From: an uncultured Saprospiraceae bacterium
GTDB taxonomy: Bacteria > Bacteroidota > Bacteroidia > Chitinophagales > Saprospiraceae
NCBI GenBank assembly: GCA_937894165.1
Contig: CALCSX010000278.1
Location: forward strand, 1 to 5,561
Length of the DNA stretch: 5,561 bases
Direction: 5' to 3'
Part shown: positions 1 to 4,499 of the stretch, piece by piece
How the letters are laid out: every line of letters starts with the position of its first letter
Numbering within the stretch: position 1 is the first letter of the stretch
The notes under the pieces: model-generated
Seen by the model: only the letters and a program-made list of their open reading frames with translations
Told to the model about the DNA's origin: nothing
Databases searched by the model: none
Position numbers and translations under genes: made by a program

Positions 1-41
1 CGTCTGACGAAAAATAAACTATTTTTATCTTTTGAAAGCAT
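1..41 (-). CDS. Start of a minus-strand gene, truncated by the window edge (unidentified)
   Basis: An ATG at 41-39 on the minus strand opens a reading frame that runs off the left edge (13 full codons, MLSKDKNSLFFVR). An in-frame TAG lies directly upstream of the ATG, so no earlier start exists in this frame. The gene would begin 53 bases after the trmB stop on the same strand, close enough for co-transcription. The leader is A/T-rich without a Shine-Dalgarno sequence, as for the neighbours. Thirteen residues are too few to name a family. A short hydrophilic start followed by FFxxR is compatible with an MGMT-like (alkyltransferase-like) protein, but that is only a guess. Confidence 0.35.
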   Translation of the reverse strand, partial: MLSKDKNSLFFVR

Positions 42-94
42 CTACGTGAGTAGTTCCAAAATAATTCTCGAGACCCGAAATTTTGAAAATCCCA

Positions 95-787
95 CTAATC
101 TATCGTGAAACGAATATATTTTATCTTTTTATTTGCTTTTAGGTGCGCTTTTTCATAAAAAGTTTTGAAGTTCAACTCCGGGTAATCTAGAGCTTGGGAG
201 TAGATATCAGCATTTTCATAAAGAATATTAACCTTAGGATCCGCACCTAGTGACTCCATAGAATACTCGTATAGTTCTTCAGAATCCGTCTTCAGATGAA
301 CAATACCAGCCGGTTTTAAGAAACTGCGATATCGGTCAATAAACATGGGAGAAGTCAGACGACGATTCTCCTTTCTCTCCTTTAAGAAGGGATCCGGAAA
401 AGTAATCCATATTTGATCCACCTCATCCTTTTCGAAAAACAGAGGAGTTTGCTCTATTCGCGTCCGGAAGAAAGCCACATTTGACAAGTTTTGCTCTTGA
501 GATTTAATCGCACCATCCCAAATTCGAGCACCTTTTATGTCAACACCGAGATAATTATTCTCAGGAAAAGCCTGCGCCAGAGCAATGCAATACTCACCAC
601 GACCGCAGCACAATTCGAGGATAAGTGGATGATCATTTTGAAACATTTCCGCAGCCCAACGCCCTTTCAGCTCCACAGTTTCGCCATCCTTGCCCACCAA
701 CATTGGATTGGTCGGGTCATAATTCTCGACAACATGGTCGAAGCTTAATATTTCAGCGAACTTTTGCAGTTTGTTGCGCTTGGTCAT
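95..787 (-). CDS. trmB: tRNA (guanine-N7-)-methyltransferase TrmB
   Basis: Cytoplasmic class I SAM-dependent methyltransferase that makes 7-methylguanosine, usually at position 46 in the tRNA variable loop. The 230-residue length is normal for the family. Visible motifs in order: SAM-binding motif I ELCCGRGEY at residues 59-66; motif II VDIKGAR around 82-88 with the acidic D83; the family signature FPDP at 130-133 followed by a basic stretch ending RRL at 142-144; and KTD at 166-168. The C-terminal stretch TFYEKAH...IKYIRF (about 209-227) matches the usual TrmB tail. The ATG at 787 gives the typical short N-terminus (KRNKLQKFAE), and a TACCTTCG promoter box lies about 22 bases upstream. The second cysteine in the glycine loop (CCGRG) is a mild variation. 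TrmB is a single-copy housekeeping gene and nothing suggests damage. The annotation is near certain from the motifs. Confidence 0.94.
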   Translation of the reverse strand: MTKRNKLQKFAEILSFDHVVENYDPTNPMLVGKDGETVELKGRWAAEMFQNDHPLILELCCGRGEYCIALAQAFPENNYLGVDIKGARIWDGAIKSQEQNLSNVAFFRTRIEQTPLFFEKDEVDQIWITFPDPFLKERKENRRLTSPMFIDRYRSFLKPAGIVHLKTDSEELYEYSMESLGADPKVNILYENADIYSQALDYPELNFKTFYEKAHLKANKKIKYIRFTID

Positions 788-809
788 AGTGGTTTATTGA
801 ATTTCGCTG

Positions 810-839
810 CGAAGGTAGAAATATTTATTGATTTGTAAA
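810..839 (-). promoter_or_regulatory. Candidate trmB promoter
   Basis: On the minus strand, TACCTTCG (817-810) matches seven of eight positions of the Bacteroidota -7 box TAnnTTTG. TTTA (839-836), 18 bases upstream, is a weak -33 element. Transcription would start near 803, leaving a leader of roughly 15 bases before the trmB ATG at 787. It overlaps the plus-strand promoter candidate at 832-860. Confidence 0.4.
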
Positions 840-860
840 TGTGCTAACATTTTATATTTG
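832..860 (+). promoter_or_regulatory. Candidate promoter for the 861-1027 structured element
   Basis: TTTG (832-835), 17 bases, then TATATTTG (853-860) match both parts of the Bacteroidota sigma-A consensus (TTTG / TAnnTTTG) exactly. Start sites usually fall a few bases after the -7 box, so transcription would begin at about 864-867, the GGG of GGGCGTGCCC. No protein gene starts within 500 bases downstream, so the product would be a non-coding RNA. The motif match is seen in the sequence. Activity is inferred. Confidence 0.42.
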
Positions 861-1027
861 GTTGGGCGTGCCCCTGCCTTTACCTGTAATCAAATTTAGC
901 GAGACCATAATTGATTTTTTGACGAAACCTAAAAGTGCATACGGCAGGGTCAGTGTATTCCGGAGTTCCGTACCGGCTTTAAGCAGCCGGCACCGCGTCC
1001 TCCATCCACTTCACGCGGGGGACCCTG
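861..1027 (+). ncRNA. GC-rich structured intergenic element beginning GGGCGTGCCC (candidate ncRNA or dispersed element)
   Basis: This block is far richer in G+C than its surroundings (51 of 80 bases at 941-1020). It contains several perfect complementary arms: CCCTGCC 872-878 with GGCAGGG 943-949; CCGGCT 973-978 with AGCCGG 985-990 (6-base loop); CCGCGT 993-998 with ACGCGG 1013-1018 (14-base loop); and CAGGGTC 945-951 with GACCCTG 1021-1027 enclosing the two hairpins. The arms at 943-949 and 945-951 share bases, so two alternative folds exist. From memory, Bacteroidota intergenic regions often carry an element starting TTGGGCGTGCCC and ending in a CCATCC...CACGCGGGG segment, and this block has both ends in that order. 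This copy has an unusually long first arm (64-base A/T-rich loop at 879-942). I do not know its function. A 68-codon open frame across it (841-1047) looks like chance. Confidence 0.42.
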
Positions 1028-1130
1028 AATTCGAATGGATATTCTAAGAGGATAAATATTTTTTTCTCGAAGCACGAGAATTTGAATCTGTGTTCAAATC
1101 CCTACGGAGGAATATTCAGAATTTAATCTA

Positions 1131-1158
1131 TCTGGGTAAATCTGCGAAATCTGCGGGA
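1131..1158 (+). repeat. Three short tandem TCTG-type units
   Basis: TCTGGGTAAA (1131-1140), TCTGCGAAA (1141-1149) and TCTGCGGGA (1150-1158) follow each other without gaps. A further GAATCTGTG lies at 1084-1092. Phrases of this kind (AATCTGTG, AATCTGCGGGA) are, as I recall, common in degenerate intergenic repeats of Bacteroidota, so this may be a remnant of such a family rather than a locus-specific array. Confidence 0.4.
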
Positions 1159-1225
1159 GATTCCACTTGTGTGAGTTAAAAGCTGCCCCACGAATAGCGG
1201 CAGCATTGTCCTCTTTGCGTGTTTA

Positions 1226-1269
1226 AAAAATGTTTTCTGAATATGAAAACCAACTATTAAAACATTTTT
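1226..1269. repeat. 11-bp A/T-rich inverted repeat
   Basis: AAAAATGTTTT (1226-1236) and AAAACATTTTT (1259-1269) are exact reverse complements separated by 22 bases. A competing inner hairpin GTTTTC 1232-1237 / GAAAAC 1245-1250 shares part of the left arm. The right arm ends in a T-run on the plus strand, so it could weakly terminate a transcript coming from the 861-1027 element. With such A/T-rich arms, chance cannot be excluded. Confidence 0.35.
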
Positions 1270-1406
1270 ACCCTTGCAGCTTCATGGCTCTGCGAGGAAA
1301 AAACTACGTCATCTAAAATTATTTCCCAACCAAAGAAGCATTTTTCACCATTGAACGTTAGATTACATACAAACTATTAATTCCAAATTAACTACCCCTA
1401 ACTTTA

Positions 1407-1451
1407 TTAAGAATTCTTAACTTTGCAAATTATTGATCTAAAGTACCTTTA
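1407..1451 (+). promoter_or_regulatory. Promoter region of the PorT-like gene, with overlapping palindrome
   Basis: Two readings fit the Bacteroidota consensus. In the first, TAACTTTG (1418-1425) is a perfect -7 box, though without a clear -33 TTTG. In the second, that box's own TTTG (1422-1425) acts as the -33 element and TACCTTTA (1444-1451), 18 bases on, is a seven-of-eight -7 box, giving a leader of about 24 bases. The perfect 14-bp palindrome TTAAGAATTCTTAA (1407-1420) overlaps the first box by three bases and could be an operator. A related TAACTTTA lies at 1399-1406. Confidence 0.45.
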
Positions 1452-1480
1452 ATAAGATTTAATATTCAAAATAAATTTTA

Positions 1481-2359
1481 ATGAAAAAGATAATCATATT
1501 AAGCTTAATTCTAGCTTTCTTTTCAGCAGACGTGTTCGCCCAAAGTCCCCTCAAATTCGGATTTAGAGGGGGGATTGGTTTCGCAAACTTTAACTCTAGC
1601 GGCAATGAACTGCCCGGTGAAGTTTTTGATAATACTTTCGGATTTCATGTGGGTATGCTGATTCAATATAATATTGTAAAGAATTTTGGTGTCAGAGCAG
1701 AGTTCTCCTATGTCCAGAGAGGGACGGATTACACTTATGAAGCTCCGGGGTATGATATTGTCAGAAGTGAATTTGGAAATGATGTGCTTATGCAAGGCGA
1801 CAAATTAATCCGTCTAGCTTACAATACTGATTATATTGACTTACCTATTTCCTTAGTTTTCAAACCTGCTAAAGCTATCGAAATTAATGGCGGAATGTAT
1901 ATCGGAACTATGCTTACCGCCAAGGCAACAGGTCGAAAAGTAATGTCGAACTTAGATCAAAATGTAAATTATTTAGGAAGCAATAGCTATGAACAGACGC
2001 TGGAATACAACTTCAATAAGGACAATTTTCGCTCTGTTAATGAAGATGCGGGATCAACCCAAATTATTATAAACAACAATCCCAACAGTATCCCCAATAG
2101 CATCGGCGCTTATTACGATTTTGATTTGAATGACGAAAAGCTTTTTAATAGATTCGATTATGGCTGGCAATGCGGTATTTCAATTTACCTAAACGAAAGC
2201 TTGTTCTTCGGAGTAAAATACCTTCATGGATTATCAGACGTTACCAATAATGCGGCGGATGTTTCCCCGGCTCAGGTGATTGATATTGATACGCCGGTTT
2301 TGAGAGATAAGAAGGATACAAATTCACTTTGGCAGATTTCGATCGGATTCGCTTTCTAA
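1481..2359 (+). CDS. PorT-like outer-membrane beta-barrel protein
   Basis: Encodes 292 residues. An N-terminal Sec signal peptide (MKK, hydrophobic core 4-15) has a probable cleavage after VFA at residue 20. The mature part begins with an amphipathic strand KFGFRGGIGFANF (25-37), then alternating strands: FGFHVGMLIQYNI (53-65), FGVRAEFSYVQRG (69-81), the block YIDLPISLVFKP (118-129) followed by EINGGMYIGTML (134-145), YGWQCGISIYL (227-237), LFFGVKYLHGL (241-251) and a closing strand LWQISIGFAF that ends in phenylalanine, as barrels recognised by BamA do. The order 'Y(I)xLPI..K...GGxYxG' is characteristic of the PorT / outer-membrane barrel 2 group of Bacteroidota. Such barrels are often about 200-230 residues. 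The extra length here sits in a polar, Asn-rich stretch at about 146-225, probably a long surface loop. Ligand and role are unknown. Family members range from type IX secretion parts to uncharacterised barrels, and nothing here shows that this one is PorT itself. It appears monocistronic. Confidence 0.85.
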   Translation: MKKIIILSLILAFFSADVFAQSPLKFGFRGGIGFANFNSSGNELPGEVFDNTFGFHVGMLIQYNIVKNFGVRAEFSYVQRGTDYTYEAPGYDIVRSEFGNDVLMQGDKLIRLAYNTDYIDLPISLVFKPAKAIEINGGMYIGTMLTAKATGRKVMSNLDQNVNYLGSNSYEQTLEYNFNKDNFRSVNEDAGSTQIIINNNPNSIPNSIGAYYDFDLNDEKLFNRFDYGWQCGISIYLNESLFFGVKYLHGLSDVTNNAADVSPAQVIDIDTPVLRDKKDTNSLWQISIGFAF

Positions 2360-2390
2360 ATGGAAATTTCATTTGCAATCTTAATTTTTC

Positions 2391-2456
2391 GAAACGGAAT
2401 GTTGTTTCAAAATATTTTAACAGAACTTTAATATTTTATTAAGAGTTTTAATAAAA
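2391..2456 (+). terminator. Weak candidate terminator hairpins after the barrel gene
   Basis: Two A/T-rich hairpins follow the stop at 2359: GAAAC 2391-2395 / GTTTC 2404-2408, and a perfect 9-bp stem TTTTATTAA 2434-2442 / TTAATAAAA 2448-2456 with a 5-base loop. Neither has a GC-rich stem plus a clean T-run, so either may only be an mRNA 3' end structure. Confidence 0.25.
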
Positions 2457-2470
2457 CAATATATTAATAA

Positions 2471-2497
2471 TTGAGGTTCTGAACGCATTATTCTTTG
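2471..2497 (+). promoter_or_regulatory. Candidate promoter of the redox gene pair
   Basis: TATTCTTTG (2489-2497) resembles the -7 box with one extra base, and TTG at 2471-2473 sits at a plausible -33 distance. The leader before the ATG at 2514 would be only about ten bases. The fit is approximate. Confidence 0.3.
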
Positions 2498-2513
2498 CCT
2501 CTAAAAATTAATA

Positions 2514-2993
2514 ATGCATCATTTTCTTCGAATTTTCACTATCGTTCTTTTTGCATTTTCACTCTCAGCACAAGAGAATCGAGAGATTCAAGTGATTGGA
2601 ACAGATGAATTGGTTCAACTTACCGAGCTGAATAATGATACGATTTATGTGATAAATTTTTGGGCGACATGGTGCAAGCCCTGCATCGAGGAAATGCCCT
2701 ATTTTGAGCAATTGCACGATATTAAGCTAGATTCTCCTATCAAGGTTGTTTTAGTATCTTTAGATTTTGAAGACAATCTTACATCAAAAGTCATTCCTTT
2801 CGTGACTAAAAATAATATCAAATCAGAAGTTCTCCTCATGGGCAACACAAAATATCAAACCTGGATAGATTTAATCAACCCGGACTGGAGTGGCTCTATC
2901 CCTGCAACATTGCTGCGGAAAGGCGATGAGGTCTACTTTACAGAAAAAAGTTTTAAATCTTCGGAAGAATTACTCGAATTCATTAATCAATAA
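2514..2993 (+). CDS. Exported TlpA/ResA-like thioredoxin-fold protein
   Basis: Encodes 159 residues. The N-terminus (1-19, MHHFLRIF... ending LSA before Q20) is a Sec signal peptide without a lipobox cysteine, so the mature protein should be periplasmic. The thioredoxin fold follows: strand YVINFWATW (45-53), the active site C54-K-P-C57, the helix starting EEMPYFEQL, strand VVLVSLDF (78-85) and the cis-proline loop SIPAT with Pro130. These are the hallmarks of TlpA/ResA-type oxidoreductases, which reduce or exchange disulfides in exported proteins, for example during cytochrome c maturation. It is a minimal single-domain form without the long N-terminal extension seen in many Bacteroidota TlpA proteins. 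It lies 12 bases before another thioredoxin-fold gene, almost certainly co-transcribed. Its specific substrate cannot be told. Confidence 0.88.
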   Translation: MHHFLRIFTIVLFAFSLSAQENREIQVIGTDELVQLTELNNDTIYVINFWATWCKPCIEEMPYFEQLHDIKLDSPIKVVLVSLDFEDNLTSKVIPFVTKNNIKSEVLLMGNTKYQTWIDLINPDWSGSIPATLLRKGDEVYFTEKSFKSSEELLEFINQ

Positions 2994-3005
2994 ATTTTTA
3001 GAAAT

Positions 3006-3617
3006 ATGAAAACATTCCTTTCTTTCCTCGCTATTTCCCTTGCTTTGCTTGCCTTTGCACCTGCTAATATAATCCCGACAACAGATGGGGTAGGAATTGG
3101 TGACAAAGCTCCTTCATTTAATTTGAAAAATATAGACGGTAAAATGGTATCTCTCAATGATTATTCATCAGAAAAAGGTGTCATTGTTGTTTTTACCTGT
3201 AATCATTGCCCATACGCAGTTTTGTATGAAGACAGGTTAATAGATTTACATAATAAATTCTCTAAAAAAGGCTACCCGGTGGTGGCAATCAACCCGAACG
3301 ACCCTGAAGTTCAGCCGGAGGACAGCTACGAAAATATGATTGTCAGAGCAAACGAAAAAAAATTCCCTTTTGCCTATCTTTTAGACGAAGAGCAAACAGT
3401 GTATCCTGCTTATGGTGCTACTAAAACACCACATATTTTCCTCCTTGATAAAAACAGAAATGTTAGATATATCGGTGCATTAGATGATAATCCTAAGGAT
3501 GCTGCGGGTGTGGAAGAAAAGTTTCTTGAAAATGCCATTGCATCTCTCGAAAAAAATACTGAGCCAAGCCCGACAATCACCAAAGCGATTGGTTGTACCA
3601 TAAAGACAAAAAGTTGA
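3006..3617 (+). CDS. Exported PRX-like redoxin with CNHC motif (AhpC/TSA-type thioredoxin fold)
   Basis: Encodes 203 residues. A hydrophobic leader (MKTFLSFLAISLALLAFA, 1-18) suggests export; cleavage is likely near residues 18-20. The domain begins with the redoxin phrase GDKAPSFNLKNIDGKMVSLNDY (32-53), then VVFTCNHCPYA with Cys65 and Cys68 in a CNHC motif, VVAINPNDP (92-100), PEDSYENM, the segment PFAYLLDEEQTVYPAYGATKTP (121-142, cis-Pro142), YIGALDD (155-161) and a C-terminal GCTIK with Cys197. CNHCPY, the DE.Q..YGA..TP block and the closing GCxIK are the signature of the PRX-like 1 subgroup of redoxins, whose physiological substrate is poorly known. Two cysteines in CxxC spacing point to a disulfide reductase role. 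The conserved third cysteine near the end could act as a resolving or regulatory thiol. It shares an operon with the TlpA-like gene 12 bases upstream, and a strong terminator follows. Confidence 0.88.
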   Translation: MKTFLSFLAISLALLAFAPANIIPTTDGVGIGDKAPSFNLKNIDGKMVSLNDYSSEKGVIVVFTCNHCPYAVLYEDRLIDLHNKFSKKGYPVVAINPNDPEVQPEDSYENMIVRANEKKFPFAYLLDEEQTVYPAYGATKTPHIFLLDKNRNVRYIGALDDNPKDAAGVEEKFLENAIASLEKNTEPSPTITKAIGCTIKTKS

Positions 3618-3647
3618 AATAGATTCTGATTTAATATATGTATTTTA

Positions 3648-3678
3648 GAGGGTAGGAGTTTTTCTTATCCTCTTTTTT
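3648..3678 (+). terminator. Intrinsic terminator of the redox operon
   Basis: GAGGGTAGG (3648-3656) pairs with CTTATCCTC (3664-3672) as a 9-bp stem with two G-U pairs and a 7-base loop, followed at once by six T residues (3673-3678). It lies 30 bases after the PRX-like stop and fits a rho-independent terminator on the plus strand. Confidence 0.8.
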
Positions 3679-3764
3679 GTAGTTAAAGTTCATTTTTCCG
3701 CTGATACGTTCACAAATCAAACGCTTCTCCTTCCTTCGAACGCCATAATATCATTAAAAAATAA

Positions 3765-3772
3765 TATCTTAG
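3765..3772 (+). promoter_or_regulatory. Possible -7 box of the GIN-domain lipoprotein gene
   Basis: TATCTTAG matches seven of eight positions of TAnnTTTG and would leave a leader of about ten bases. No TTTG is visible at the expected -33 distance, so support is weak. The identical octamer is found in the promoter candidate of the convergent gene (5357-5350, minus strand). Confidence 0.25.
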
Positions 3773-3788
3773 TATCAAATTAACAATT

Positions 3789-4499
3789 ATGAAGAACATT
3801 TTAGTCCTATTTTTAGCGATTTCCTTATTCGCTTGCTCACGACAGAAGGAAACAGTTACAGGGGAAGGGGAGGCGGTTGAGGAATTTCTGAATTTAAAAG
3901 GCTTCGATGAAATAGTCTTTACAGGTAAAGGATTGTTGAAAGTGAGATCAGAGACAGAGACATTTGTCTTAGTAAAAGAATATCCCAATCTATTCGAGTA
4001 CTTAGATGCTTATGTTAAAAACAGGGTTTTATATTTAGGATATAAAGATGATTATAGAGTCGAAAACACAGTTTTGGAAATAACGGTAACTACTCCTAGT
4101 ATAAAAAAGGTGGTTTCGAATGGTGCAGGAGATTTATATGTTCTTGACGTGCAAGATGGAGAGACCTTATCGGCGGTACTCAATGGAGCCGGAAAAATAG
4201 ATATCCAAAACGGCAAGTTTAAAGATGTTGAAGTTAAATTAAATGGTGCCGGCAATTTAGTTATCACCAATTCAACATGTGATCAATTCGATCTGACTAT
4301 TGATGGCGTTGGAAATTGCAAAAGTTATGGTCTATCCTGTAATGATGCCGATGTTAAAATTAACGGCGCAGGCTCTGCGGAGGTTTCCGTAGTACAAAAT
4401 TTGGATGTAAAAATAAATGGCGTAGGATCATTATCGTATGCGGGTGATCCAAAAGTTAATTCGAAAATTAATGGAGCAGGCCGAGTTGACAAGCAATAA
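3789..4499 (+). CDS. GIN-domain (DUF2807) lipoprotein with beta-helix rungs
   Basis: Encodes 236 residues. The N-terminus MKNILVLFLAISLFAC is a lipoprotein signal with the lipobox LFAC, so Cys16 would be lipidated. An envelope location follows, while sorting to the outer membrane or surface cannot be decided. The head part GFDEIVFTGKGLLKVRSE (38-55) and the following strands match the start of the putative auto-transporter adhesin, head GIN domain. From residue 110 to the end the chain is built of seven units each centred on [ND]G[AV]G (residues 111, 132, 152, 172, 192, 210, 228), spaced 21, 20, 20, 20, 18 and 18. This is the periodicity of a beta-solenoid with one turn per unit. The gene ends right after the last NGAG unit. 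Members are abundant in Bacteroidota and their function is not established; adhesion or surface roles are suggested by name only. The stop codon directly abuts that of the convergent gene at 4500, and no terminator is visible. Confidence 0.88.
   Translation: MKNILVLFLAISLFACSRQKETVTGEGEAVEEFLNLKGFDEIVFTGKGLLKVRSETETFVLVKEYPNLFEYLDAYVKNRVLYLGYKDDYRVENTVLEITVTTPSIKKVVSNGAGDLYVLDVQDGETLSAVLNGAGKIDIQNGKFKDVEVKLNGAGNLVITNSTCDQFDLTIDGVGNCKSYGLSCNDADVKINGAGSAEVSVVQNLDVKINGVGSLSYAGDPKVNSKINGAGRVDKQ

Larger units (their letters stand above)
1028..1480. other. Non-coding stretch between the structured element and the barrel gene
   Basis: No reading frame here looks like a gene. What can be seen: a small hairpin TTCTCG/CGAGAA at 1064-1080 without a following T-run; short TCTG-type direct repeats at 1131-1158; a 6-bp GC hairpin GCTGCC 1182-1187 / GGCAGC 1199-1204, which read on the minus strand is followed by TTTTAA and could be a weak terminator although no minus-strand gene precedes it; an 11-bp A/T inverted repeat at 1226-1269; and, from about 1399 onward, the promoter region of the gene at 1481. 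Positions 1270-1398 show nothing I can assign. Confidence 0.6.

Noticed and set aside
491..748. Plus-strand open frame opposite trmB
   Set aside because: It is the antisense shadow of a well-supported trmB coding region and has no leader or domain of its own.
861..1027. GC-rich block as a tRNA, tmRNA or insertion-sequence end
   Set aside because: There is no tRNA cloverleaf or CCA-type acceptor layout, no recognisable tmRNA features, and no transposase fragment or target-site duplication nearby.
841..1047. 68-codon plus-strand open frame across the GC-rich block
   Set aside because: It runs through the stem arms of the structured element, starts 19 bases upstream of the likely transcript start, and its translation has no recognisable domain or natural protein pattern.
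1064..1080. TTCTCG/CGAGAA hairpin as a terminator of the structured element
   Set aside because: The T-run lies before the hairpin rather than after it on the plus strand, and on the minus strand it would be an A-run.
1523..1795. Minus-strand open frame inside the barrel gene
   Set aside because: Antisense to a gene with a clear signal peptide and barrel strands; the translation has no recognisable features.
3410..3601. Minus-strand open frame inside the PRX-like gene
   Set aside because: Antisense to the conserved YGA..TP to GCxIK region of the redoxin; no independent support.
3710..3988. 92-codon minus-strand open frame over the start of the GIN gene
   Set aside because: It covers the lipobox and promoter region of the plus-strand gene and its translation looks like a shadow.
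4052..4270. Minus-strand open frame inside the GIN gene
   Set aside because: Its repeated PAP-type phrases are simply the reverse complement of the NGAG codons.
4119..4481. NGAG units as a DNA tandem repeat or CRISPR-like array
   Set aside because: The units are similar only in protein; codons differ throughout, spacing varies, and they lie in frame in one gene.
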